From Bolinopsis microptera (Eukaryota; Ctenophora; Tentaculata; Lobata; Bolinopsidae), in contig NC_087082.1 of the NCBI RefSeq assembly GCF_026151205.1, positions 7,075,908-7,139,907 on the forward strand: a stretch of 64,000 nt of DNA, given 5' to 3'. Position numbers and translations under genes: made by a program. The notes beneath the pieces are model-generated. The model searched no databases, was not told the DNA's origin, and saw only the letters and a program-made list of their open reading frames with translations. Shown here one piece after another: positions 1 to 12,400 of this stretch; the first letter of the stretch is position 1; each line of letters opens with the position of its first letter.

Positions 1-2444
1 GAATAAGAAAACAAGCGTCCACAACAAAACTCCTGGTACGGACATAGTATACAAGTGCAGCAGCAGCAGGGAAGAAAAATAAAAAGTAAAACTCAGTTCA
101 ACACAAACTTGGTAAGTTGGCGGGTACGCGTACAAGAAGCAAGGAGGAAACGTATCGTGCCGGATGTTAGCTGGCAACTCAACGCTTCCTGTAACTACCA
201 TCTCATTACTCTATCACAATATACATTCCAGTGTGGAACATCTAGATACACAGCAGCAGCTACACGTTATAATACGATAGTGATAAAACAGAGGGGCTGA
301 GTGTGCAGAGGGTAACATGTGAAATGCGTGTACAGTGGTATGTGTGTACAGTGGTATGTGTGTACACTGTACAGTGGTATGTGTGGCATGGTAACAGAAC
401 AGTGTGGGGAGGAGGGAGTGTGCAGCCAGCTTTCCTCTTCAGAAGTTGTACCAGCTGGTAGCTACCCCTCAATAATTATTGAACGATTATTGTTGAGCGG
501 GGAGAGAGGGTGTCTAATGGGTAAAGGAGATATGGCTTTGATATAGTCTGCTCAGTATTGCCACTTTGGTACATCGTATCTCTCTACAAATTATGTGAGT
601 TTTGATGAAATGTCCGTTGTGGCATGATCTCAAAGAGCGGACAATCACCAGAAAACTCCTTCCTGCATTCCAATTTTTTACTATAAACATTTTCAAAATA
701 TTAAACCTAGGCAGCTAAGCTGTATCTGTCGAACTTGAAATTCCAGCACTTCCGTCTAGACAACAGAATGTGGCTATCTAGTAACCAAGAATGATTAATC
801 GACATTTTTTTCAGAAAAAAAAGTTAAAATTCTAAGTTAATCACAGATATTTTGCTTTATGAAGGCTTCACCGTCATTCCCATACAAAGTCACGGAGTAC
901 CGACCTTCGTTATCAAAGTTGACCGAACTTTGTAAAATTTTAAAGTTTACCAAATTTTATGATTTACTAGAAAACCCGCTTGTCAGAAAGGAAGTTTGTT
1001 CGAGGAATTTAAAAATTAGTAATGTCCTATTAATACATTATGTACTAACCAATTTTCTGTTTTCAGCAGAAAATACCGCTGCGGACCGTTATATTTTAAT
1101 TCCTTGATGAAAACAAAATTTTTGAAGAAATCCTTAATTAAACGTATAAAGAGATTTCAATGAAAATTATGGGCTGAATACTTTCGCAGTATAGGTATAA
1201 CACCGGTTCCATTGAACTGCGTTTTAATTTTTGTAACACTTCATGCCAGTTAAAACACGCCCGGGTGAGAAGCCCTAGACTATGTAACAAAAGTAGAACC
1301 TCGATGTTTACCTTGATGTTTACCGGTACAAAGTGTGAACAAAATAGGAGCTGTATTATGTTTAGGTTTTGACTGCAGATACAGGATTAACCCCGTTTCA
1401 GCAGGTACAGTTAAGTAGCAATTAGTATTTAGCATGCCTGTTAATGTAAGCTAATTCCACAACGTAATAAAAATTAGTAAACACACGTTGCTGCATTGTA
1501 TTTATCAAGCAATTGCAACATTTAATAATACTTGCTACACGACGACGCAGCTAAACTACGGTTAGTACTCGACAAAAAAGTGGGTCTATAAAGTTAATCA
1601 ACGTAAACGTTATCGAGATTATTAAAAAATAGCTTCAGTTCTGTACGGAAATGTTGGCGAAAATATCGGGAAAATTTCACGACATCGAAAAAAAGCACGG
1701 ATAAATAACAATGAAGATGATCCCTACAAAATTATATAACTGTTTCATTTAATCCAAATCGATCGGTTCCCTACAGTAAATACAATCATACAGGGAAGGT
1801 AATTCATAGCCGTCTGTTGCAAAACTTAAACATGTCATCAGTAAGATTTCATGGGTATTATCGTGGAATTTACTCATTCTGCTATAATTTCAAAGTAATT
1901 TTCAAGACTTCAGGTCAAAATTTTGGTTCGACCGCGATTGTTTGTAGATAGACCACGAGATCTCTAAAACCGTTGCAGCGTTTCTTTTGGTATTTGAAAT
2001 CTTTGCGGTTCCACATTTTTTGGCTTACGATACCGTGCCGAACCTTTTCCACTGACTGATGAACACTGCATTAATAATTATAGAGTATGTTCATGAATTG
2101 CACAGAGCCAGACAGCATCAAGGCAATTTCACTATTGGTCAGGCCGAATAATGATTATCAATAATTACGATAATTAATTATAACAATTAAGCTGCAGAAT
2201 TTAATGCAGATCGGGAGTCTTTCAGAACACCTTAGTGTGAAGTTGTTTAACGTTTACATTCCGTGTAGCCTTAATGCTTCTCTACAGCCTATAAATACAG
2301 CCTTTGAAAGCCCGCTTGGAAGGAAAATTATTGGATGCTATTCTTATTTCTTCCGGCTATACGGTAAGCCTATATAAACAGAATATCGTCCCATAAGTAT
2401 TGTAGCTAGAGATTAGATAAGCAGCCCTATTCAACTCTGTTATT
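1..2444. other. No gene recognised
   Basis: This AT-rich stretch has only short open frames without recognisable protein similarity or convincing splice structure. A short degenerate GTGTACAGTGGTAT repeat lies at about 325-385. I see no RNA gene and no transposon end that I can delimit. Confidence 0.5.
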
Positions 2445-2580
2445 ATCCCAACTCTGTTATTTTTAAAGATAGCGCTATCCCAACTCTGTTATTTTTAAAG
2501 ATAGCGCTATCCCAACTCTGTTATTTTTAAAGATAGCGCTATCCCAACTCTGTTATTTTTAAAGATAGCGCTATCCCAAC
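2445..2580. repeat. 32-bp minisatellite, ~4.25 copies
   Basis: A tandem repeat of a 32-bp unit beginning ATCCCAACTCTG and ending AAAGATAGCGCT. Copies are virtually identical, which implies recent expansion. It lies in DNA without a recognised gene; the 2581-3503 stretch after it also shows nothing I can identify. Confidence 0.9.
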
Positions 2581-3503
2581 TAGCGCTGACTAAAGTGCTG
2601 GACCGCAAAGTCCGGCGTAACATTCCTGAAGCAGCAGAATTGGATGAGTGAGTAAGAAACCAACCACCAAATAATAGGTGAATAAACTAATTATGATGTG
2701 GTTGGTTGTGGTTAGTTTTAAAACTATATGACAATGGTTATAAATATGTGACCATTAAAACTGTCTACTTAATTCACTTAGTTCTTGTCCGAACTTTTCA
2801 AACTTGTCATAAAAATAAATATCCGTAATTTTGGCCCCACATGATCGTCAATTAAACCTTAAGTAAAAGTGACTAGTTACTATATATCTACTACTACTAG
2901 ACGACAATTGTCCTTCTCTTACCCAGATTTAGGTCCGTGACCCGTCTCGTAGATGCTTTTAACGATGTCACATTGATCTCCGAAATGTGGTAAGCCAGGA
3001 TTTACTACCAAACGCAAACAGAGTACGTGATTGCAAGCAATTGTGTCTGACGGCGGAGGAAACACAAGAAGCAGACATATGAGGGTGTGGCAGTTCGCAT
3101 ACTTTCAACACTGCTATATCACAAATAACAAAATAATTTGAGAATGTAGATATTTAACATATCTGCGTTATCTGCAGCCTTATGAAGCCAGGTGGGTTTG
3201 CCCACTGCAGCCCAGCCCAAAACATTCTCTGAGCGTAACCGCAGACTATTTCATGATTTGTTCAACTTAGCGGTTCACTGGGTTTAACGTTAGTCTTTAT
3301 AGTTTATGATATGAAGCAAACTTAATAAACCTGCAGTCTAGTCGAAAAAGGGAACGAAAGTACAATGAAATATCATCAAGTTCACTGAATCTACTTAATT
3401 ACCTAGTCTAGCCAATTACACAATACACTATACAGTCCAGCAAAAGCGCACAGATAGTAACATTTAACTCACAACAAGCTACAGCTACAAAACTTGCCTA
3501 TTT

Positions 3504-3616
3504 ATGGATGTACGGAGCAGCCAGGACAGCCAGATTGAGGTGCTGCCCCTCTACTCCACTGGAGAGAGACGGCCCCAGTTGCACGATAGAGCGGATCAAG
3601 ACAGTGCTGTCAGGTG
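3504..3616 (+). CDS. Candidate first coding exon, unknown protein
   Basis: From the ATG at 3504 an open frame of 37 codons runs to a good splice donor (GTGAGT at 3617), leaving phase 2. The peptide is hydrophilic and mixed in composition (starts MDVRSSQDSQIEVLPLYS), with no hydrophobic signal sequence, so it would be a cytosolic N-terminus. No following exon was found before the purine-rich minisatellite at 3776. Its phase does not fit the first CCP exon at 12973, so it probably does not belong to that gene. It may equally be a chance open frame; I do not recognise the protein. Confidence 0.25.
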
Positions 3617-3775
3617 GTGAGTCACGTGTCTCTGGCTCAATCCCCGTAATTTGCCTCCCATTAGCTAGATATTATAACGGTCACGTGACCGTGGTCACGT
3701 GGTGCAGATTGTCTGCTCCCAGAACAGATGCTCGAGAGATGGAGGAGTTACAGAAGGAGTTACAGGAGGAGTTGT

Positions 3776-4978
3776 GAGGTCGGAGTGAGGTTGGGAGGGT
3801 GACGAGATTAAGAGGGGAGTGAGGTTGAGAGGATGACGAGGTTAAGAGGGGGAGTGAGGTTGGGAGGGGGAGTGAGGTTAAGAGGGGGAGTGAGGTTGGG
3901 AGATGGAGTGAGGATAAGAGGGGGAATGAGGTTGGGAGGGTGACGAGGTTAAGAGGGGGGTGAGGTTGGGAGGGTGACGAGGTTAAGAGGGGAGTGAGGT
4001 TGGGAGGATGACGAGGTTAAGAGAGGAGTGAGGTTGAGAGGATGACGAGGTTAAGAGGGGGAGTGAGGTTGGGAGGGCGAGGAGGTTAAGAGGGGAGTGA
4101 GGTTGGGAGGGTGACGAGGTTAAGAGGGGGAGTGAGGGTGACGAGGTTAAGAGGGGGAGTGAGGTTGGGAGGGTGACGAGGTTAAGAGAGGGAGTGAGGT
4201 TGGAAGGGTGACGAGGTTAAGAGGGGGAGTGAGGTTGGGAGGGTGATGAGGTTAAGAGAGGAGTTAGGTTGAGAGGATGACGAGGTTAAGAGGGGGAGTG
4301 AGGTTGGGAGGGTGACGAGGCTAAGAGGGGGAATGAGGTTGGGAGGGTGACGAGGTTAAGAGGGGGAGTGAGGTTGGGAGGGTGACGAGGTTAAGAGAGG
4401 GAAGGAGGTTGGGAGGGTGACGAAGTTAAGAGGGGAGTGAGGTTGTGAGGGTAACGAGGTTAAGAGGGGAGTGAGGTTGGGAGGATGATGAGGTTAAGAG
4501 AGGAGTGAGGTTGAGAGGATGACGAGGTTAAGAGGGGGAGTGAGGTTGGGAGGGCGACGAGGTTAAGAGGGGAGTGAGGTTGGGAGGGTGACGAGGTTAA
4601 GAGGGGAGTGAGGTTGGGAGGGTGACGAGGTTAAGAGGGGGAGTGAGGTTGGAAGGGTGACGAGGTTAAGAGGGGATTGAGGTTGTATGGGGAACGAGGT
4701 TAAGAGGGGGAGTGAGGTTGTGAGGGTGACAAGGTTAAGAGAGGAGTGAGGTTGAGAGGATGACGAGGTTAAGAGGGGAGTGAGGTTGGGAGGGGGAGTG
4801 AGGTTGGGAGGGGGAGTGAGGTTGGGAGGGGGAGTGACGTTGGGAGGGGAGTGAGGTCAAGAGGGGGAGTGAGGTTGGGAGGGGGAGTGACGTTGGGAGG
4901 GGGAGTGAGGTTAAGAGGGGGAGTGAGGTTGGGAGGGTGACGGGGTTAAGAGGGGGAGTGAGGTAAAGAGGAGTTGTG
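3776..4978. repeat. Purine-only G-rich minisatellite, ~34-bp unit
   Basis: About 1.2 kb of imperfect tandem repeats around GAGGTTGGGAGGGTGACGAG plus GTTAAGAGGGGGAGT. The top strand is almost entirely purine plus T, with GGG runs every few bases, giving strong strand asymmetry. Sub-variants interleave (TGACGAGG versus GGGAGTGAGG), indicating many rounds of unequal exchange. No coding frame in it is credible. Confidence 0.9.
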
Positions 4979-6417
4979 AAATTAGGAAAAGTGATTACTA
5001 CGTTAGTGAGAGTTAAATGTAAAGATTTGTGAGGTAAGAAATGTTTGGATGAGTAGTAAGAGTAGGAGGGCCAGGGGTTACAATTCTTTCGGAGCGTTAA
5101 CTTAAATTTTGTACTGAAGTTTGGGTTTTTATAACAGGGACTCCGAGGTTATCAAGATATTTTTATTTGGGGATGTTTTTATCAGTTCGAAAAGTTGTAC
5201 AAGGCAATATTATATCGTTATAATGTTGAACATTTTAAAATCTGCGATACGGTTAGAAATATTTATCAAAGGCCCATGACAAAATTATCACAAACAAACT
5301 TTTTGTCTAAATTCTACACTGATAGATCTTGATTAAAATTTACAGAGCCATACAATAACAAAAGTGTGATTTTTCGTTTGAACATTTGATACGAATCGTA
5401 GGTCTCTGTTTTTCAAAGCTGAGACTTGAGGAATTCCTTGTTCCAATCATTAACAATTAGCGGAAAAGCCAAAGTCACCCCGAATGTTATTAGGGAATTG
5501 ACATGCAGTCAACCGGTAAATCCTATCGTCCAATTACATGTTGAATAAACTAGACTGTCAGAAAAAGAGACAATTTTTTGGCAATATAAAATGAAATAGT
5601 TGGCCTTTGAAGTTGATAAGTTGATAAATCAGACACGAAGTTAACAAGATGATTACAACTACGTAACCCTCTGGAATCTAACCCAGTAAAACTACGAGCA
5701 GGCTCGAGACATGAGCCCACTACATGTGCAGCTCACTTAGAAATTTCTAGAAAAATGCACCATATGTTGTGATGATCACGTGGCAAAGAAGGAGTTTCAC
5801 GTGATCAGGCACAACAACTAGACTCTTCTAGAGGAAATGTCAAAGCCAGAAATTTCAGCTGAGACTATATTTTAGTGTGTCTAACATTAACTCACGGAAC
5901 TAGCCTTACATATTCTAAAATCAATCATAATTAGATTTGCTAAATAGTCGGGTCCTTTCAAGACGAATTGGAAATTATTTACAATTCTTTATGTGTCGAC
6001 ATAAGTAGGGCAATAAATTTCGGCAATGGAAAGAGACTGAGGGCACGAGAACATGGTCAGTAGACGTCAGAAGAATACATGAGGAGGTCTATTGCTGGGC
6101 GGCATATTATGTCTCTCTATTGTAATAAGGGGCATACCAAACCAGGAAATTTAAAAACATGCCAATCCTTCCCCCTGCCCTGTTCCTCGTGATCACAACC
6201 ACCCAATCAGTAGGCTGGGAAAATGCCACGTGACATACTGTCAGCCAATCAGCGCACACCAATTCACCCGATGTAATCTCACTTTACCCGAGCCTGATTC
6301 TAGAGGCGTCTGTCTTGTTGAAACGTCAGTTTATTGATATTGTCTAAGTGGCTAGTTTACAAGGGCCTGAATATTTGAATAATTTGCGCCCCTTCGCTAG
6401 ACAACACTAGACAACAC
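4979..6417. other. Non-coding stretch upstream of the candidate CCP gene
   Basis: No exon, RNA gene or delimitable transposon was seen. Near 5777-5807 and 6190-6235 there are several CACGTG/CACGTGA-type words and GATCACGTG motifs. The right part may hold the promoter of the gene whose candidate first exon starts at 6418, but no TATA box is clear. Confidence 0.35.
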
Positions 6418-6472
6418 ATGTTCCGGTTTATTTCGATAGTTTTCCTGACACGGCTGCTATCTCCAGTGACAG
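6418..6472 (+). CDS. Candidate signal-peptide exon
   Basis: The ATG at 6418 opens 18 codons (MFR followed by a hydrophobic FISIVFLTRLL core and SPVT) and then a GTAGGT donor in phase 1. This is the usual layout of a leader exon in genes built from phase-1 extracellular modules. The Arg within the hydrophobic core weakens the call. The phase matches the 12973 exon. A 19-bp copy of the sequence just upstream (ACAACACTAGACAACACAT, 6401-6419) recurs at 7960-7978. Confidence 0.4.
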
Positions 6473-9400
6473 GTAGGTCGGTAGAGGCAGTGAGTGGAAC
6501 CATGGCAACAGCCTGTCTTATTAACTGGACCCAGAATACCCGTTAGTTATTTACAGATATCATTTATACGGGACTAAATAATTCTTACCTAGCAATTAAT
6601 CAGGGATAAGAGCTAACTTTTAGGTGACCCCTCATTTATACGGGACTAAATTACTCTTACCTAGCAATTAATCAGGGATGAGAGCTAACTTTTAGGTGAC
6701 CCCTCATTTATTATTATTATTATAAAACAGGATCTTACCGACAAAAATGATTCTTAAAAATACCTTAATGCGGTAAACTGTACCCTTGAAAAAGATTTTC
6801 CCAACATCTGTTGCATGCAGCTATATCTCTAATTTCGTTCAATTCATGCAAGTTGTCCATTTGCAAATTTCTACTACTTAAATCACTTCTTAAAACCGAT
6901 AACAAGTTCATTCTAGGTCTCCCCAATCTACCAATGAATAAATTATCTGATTCAATAGCAAAAGAGAGAGCCGTTTGGGCGGGGGTGTTCTCCATACTCC
7001 TGAGAATGTGTCCAAACATCTTCCACCGCTGGTGTTCAATACGCTTGGATAACTTTTCAACTTTGCACCTTTCATACAATGCTTTGTTGCTTATCATACC
7101 TCATTTATACGGGACTAAATATGTCTTACCTAGCAATTAATCATGGGCAAGACCTAACTTTTAGGTGACCCTGCATATTACGACCACCCCAATTTAAAAG
7201 TCAGTCTGATACTTTATCCGAACGGCCTACATTTTATAAGTGGTGTTATTTTATTATTACTGCTGAAGTGTCTGTCACTTTTTCAAGACAAAGGTCATGT
7301 TAAAAAGTCATTCACAAAAGCTATAGTGGTACATGACCTCATAACAAACTGAGATAAGCAAGGTGTCATTATTGTGAACAATGGACGGGTCGTTGCTGCC
7401 ATACTTAGAATAGATCTTTTTAAAAAGACCACTAAAAATAAAAATAGATCAATCTGAGTCACTATGAAGCCATCACAAACAAGCACTGAGTTTAAAAACA
7501 AAACTTCCGCGGAAGCTATTGGTGACTGTTTTGACCTAAATTGCCAAAGAAAGCGAACAATGCTCAATAGAGCGAAGCCTTATTGTTACCAAAGTTGACA
7601 TTGTCGTTAGTATACCGACTTTGACACTAAAAGAAGGATTATCAAGGTAACATAATGATCACATTGACTTTGAGATACATTTGGTGAGCAATATCATCAT
7701 TTTGTTTACCCGAGCTCTCTCTTTAATTGAACGAAAAACCCTTATATAATGACAGGCCGCAGCTTCATTGTCGCTTTCTTGGCTATAAGGCGTTTGTCGG
7801 CTGGTTTATTTTGACTTTCATGCTGAAAAAGCTGGCAACCTGCTAAACCAAGCGGCGTTCCGTCTAAGCGAATCCAGGAGACAAAACGAAAATAATACGA
7901 GCCCACAATATCGTCTAGAGAGGAGACATTTCCTGATTTTAAAACTAAACAAATGCGCACACAACACTAGACAACACATCTGCTAGCGGTCTGTATACGC
8001 TAACGGTAGAAATAACCGCAGCGAAACCTCTCCAGCATTCTATACCCAACTCAAGAAATGTAATAAAGTCAGTCGCCCGTAAAAACCGCCGTCATAAACC
8101 CACAGGCCGCGCTAGATAACTTTGTAGGTTTACAACCTACCAGGACGCGCGCCTGTATGGAACAGATATTTTACGAGTATCACCCGTTAATAGATAACTT
8201 CAAGATATAATACGACACACAGAATCCGAATCGGAATATGCAACGTTTTAAACAAAAGAAAACGGGCAAAGCTGTCATGAAACAGAGCTGGTACAGGGTA
8301 CACTACTAATACTAAATACAGGGTACACTACTAATACTAAATACAGGGTACACTACTAATACTAAATACAGGGTACACTACTAATACTAAATACAGGGTA
8401 CACTACTAATACTAAATACAGGGTACACTACTAATACTAAATACAGGGTACACTACTAATACAGGGTACACTACTAATACTAAATACAGGGTACACTACT
8501 AATACTAAATACAGGGTACACTACTAAATACAGGGTACACTACTAATACTAAATACAGGGTACACTACTAATACTAAATACAGGGTACACTACTAGGTAC
8601 TAATACAGGGTACACTACTAATACAGGGTACAAGTGTATGCCTTTCTTTTGTTTGTTGTGGACAAGAAAGAATATAAGAGCAGGGATAAAGTTGAAAACG
8701 TTTTTTTTTCACGATAAAGTTCTAAAAAGATTGATGACAATATGTACTTTAGAAATAAAGGGGATTAGTTAACTTTGTTAGTTGACAGCCAGACAAGGTA
8801 GATTAGACTTGAGTCTGGCTCGATTCTCAGGGTTGAAACAGCGAGGATAACATTGAAACACTCTTTAAAGAGACCAGACTATATAAGCAGGATTAGACTC
8901 CAGTAAGTAGCAATGACCAGGATTAGACTCCAGCCAGCTGGCTCCCTTACCAAGAGGCACAGCCAGTTTTACTTTAAATTACTATTAGGAGTACCACGTT
9001 GATATTACATTTAGCTCAGGGGGATACGACGCAGATAAGCGTCAACAACAATATTACACCAAAATCAATGCCTAATTACTAATCAGATGAAAACGACGCC
9101 AGCCGGGCTCTCGAAAACAATTCTGCGGCCTGTAATACCAGATACAATTAATGGGGAATGAAACAGGGAAGAAACGTGATATCGTAATTTTATGATCGGT
9201 TCCTATTAGAGAGTGTTTCTAAGAAAGAGTCGTTGATAAATTCTAGATAAAATCCTACAAATTTTCCCGCAAAATCTATCAATAAAACATCTGGTAACTT
9301 GGGCTTAAAAAGATGAACTTCGAACTTCGCTTTCCGAATAGATAAATTCTAGTAGTAGTAGTAGTAGTAGTACGCGACACATACAAAAAAATATATAAAT

Positions 9401-12400
9401 CGCGAATATACTTTAAATAAAACAAAACTGCGTACGGTGGTGTATCATCATGAAACGCAAATTTAGAAATTCTAAAAAATTCTAAAGATAGTGTTCTGAC
9501 AATCTTTAGATAGTGTTCTGACATTTTTTCAGAACCTGAGTTACTGTTTTAAACCATGAGTCTTTTTTTTAATCGTGGATGCAGATAAGTCACTATTATC
9601 ACCCCTTTTCTCTTTTTACTCCTAATTTCAACAATATATTTTAGTATCTTTAACACACTCCGACAATACCCGAAACATAATTACTGAAGCCAGTCAAGCG
9701 TGACCTAGTACGGAAAAACAATACTGTTTGTCCATATCTTAAATATTGATTGTAAATACATTTACAGCGATTCTCTGTATGATAAATTCAGCGTCAAGTA
9801 CCTTGAGTTCTATTGTAAGGCAACATATAAGTGCGGTGGGTGCAGAATCGAACTATTGACATAATTCTGCACTTTTTCGCACCATAGGCCGTTATTCGTT
9901 CTATTTGTGTAGTTGGTATAACTGTGTACAATGAAATAAATAACAGAAGAGGGTAAATCTTGGCAAATGACAAATGAAAAATTCGTCAAGCTGGATCGCA
10001 ATCCCTCAACAGATTGAAATCGAGTCACTTTAGCAACGTTAAGGTATGTATTAAAGTTTGCAGGCAAAAACAAACAGTTAAAAAAAAGAGGATAAATCGC
10101 GGCAAATGAATAACTCATCAAGCTGGAACGTAATCCATGGCCCTCAACAGATTGAGGGCCATAAGTGATAAGTCACGACGAAAAATATTATAGTTATAGT
10201 TATAGTTATAGTTAGATGATATTATCGTTTACAGGAATGTTAGCTTACACACACAATGTGTTGTAAAGTTACAATATTGAATAGTCTGCCTAAATTATGT
10301 TCACGATTAGCTCAACTAGCAGCAGGTATTCTGCCCATCTAATCGCAAAAACTTCTATGAGGATAATTCTAGACTTATACATCTTGAATTGTCAGGAAAC
10401 GTAGTGTAAGACCTTGTAGTTTGTTGTGTTAAATTGAACAATCGTGTATACGTTACCAAAACACTCACTTCAGCTCAGCTAGCTCTATAACGTCAAGCAT
10501 TTCTTAACCGAAAACAACTAGCCTGACTGTCCTAACTTGCCAATGTTCGGCGTGACCGAAGATAAAAACCACCATATAAATGGAGCTCCAGACACTGCAC
10601 CGCTGTCTCCTAGGCTTCCTCAGATATTGCAACTGCTTATTGGGATATTAAGGAGTGATTATACCGCGTTAAAACCTTAGATTGATGGGATTTGGGACAC
10701 AGTCTCGGAATCGAGACAGCGATTATTATTACATCATATTCCGTGAGGAGTAGGCCGTTTGCAAGTAGGTTTATAAAGTTAGCGCAAGCTTGAAGTTGAG
10801 AGGATTCTGCTCTATATTAATCTTAATTCTTATCGAAAGTTATGATTCTATTTGTAGCGGTTATACACTCAATCATACTAAAACTACTCCACAGTGAATT
10901 ACATACTAGTTAGAATTAGTACGTGGCAAGGGTAATGATAGGATTATATCATTAAGTGAAAATATATCTAGTGATTTTTTAGTCCTTCTTGAGCTAAATA
11001 GTGAACTTATAAACTGAGTTCAAGCGTGACCATGATTTGAAGATCCAACTAGTTGGATAAATCTGAGTTTTAGTAAACCATTACCATGGTGAAACGGAGC
11101 ACTGGAGCCGACCATTAGCATGATGAAATGGAGCCAACTTTCGAGATTTCCAAGGTGGGGTCACGTGGCGTCTCCTGGGGGATAACCTCTATTTCACCTG
11201 TGTATCTGTACCTTTATTTGGCGTGACTGTTTTTCACCGGCTTTCTAGGATCTTTAGATTCGAGGGTTAGGAAATGTACACGCCAAGAAAACATTTAATA
11301 CTAGTACAGTGAAACCTCTATATAGTATCTGTATATACTGGGCCAATCGGGGAAAAGGAAAGTATATAGACAAAAATCCGGTATAGCGGGGATGACACGA
11401 TCCCAATATAGAGGTATGACTGTACACTTACAGTGTACTCATTGAATCTAACTTTAACAAACTTAAAGTTAAACCAGCAGAGATATGTTTCTGGCAGATC
11501 AGCAACATCGCAGTTCTCCAACTCCAAGGCTGGGTACCAAAATTAAAATAAGTTAATCAAAGAAATTCGATTTCTAGTCCAAACCAACATGAACAGTGTA
11601 CAAAAAATGTAAACTGATAATTTGGAAATTATCTGTAGCAGAATCAATTAGAGCAAGACTTACCCCCTTACAGAGTTTTAACCCAAAACGTCATGGGTTC
11701 TTGGGTTTGTTAGGATGAACAGATATCACACCTCTGCTGAATGTCCATATAAACGGCATAAGTGGGTAGGTCTGACAGGGCACGGAGAGAGAACTTGTAA
11801 CACCGTACCTAGCACTAGATGTCCTTCCATTTACAGTAAACTATACCGTAACAGAGAAAAATCGAGAACTCCTTCCCTATGTTCGGCTGAATTCATCAGA
11901 TTCATATCAGAATACGATACTTAGCAAGTCGAGTTCATAGGATTGTTGTCTAAATCTGTATCGATCTCAAGAATGCAAAATCAATTTAGTAATGGTAATT
12001 TGCATAAAACCATAGTTTACAAGTCATTCTGCAAAAACTTTTGAGCAAGAAGGTTAGAAAGAATCCTATACGGCGCTGAAAAAACTTTGAACTGTTTGGT
12101 TTTTTGTTGACTTTTTAGTTGTCCTGGTGAGATTGACGGTGTGGTTGAGTATGTGGCTCAAGGTTGAAAACAAATTGGTCGGCTCACTCCCGTCTAGACA
12201 GACTTGCTATGTCTGAGAGAAAAGACAAACATGAAAAGTTCATGCAATTAAAACTGAGCAGGATAAATTTTGTTTGCCAAGTAATACGTTGTCTAAAAAA
12301 AATTAAAAAAATCAAATTGAAACATAATTAATTTATAATCTCAGAAGTCAGAAACTATCTGAACAAAATGACACCGCACCCGGGTTATCAGGGATTTGAA

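Noticed and set aside
8296-8635. Possible CRISPR-like direct repeats
   Set aside because: Contiguous 25-bp units without spacers in a clearly eukaryotic sequence; a minisatellite.
11715-11924. Cys-containing open frame of 69 residues before the CCP exons
   Set aside because: No CCP cysteine spacing, no conserved Trp context and no donor in a compatible phase.
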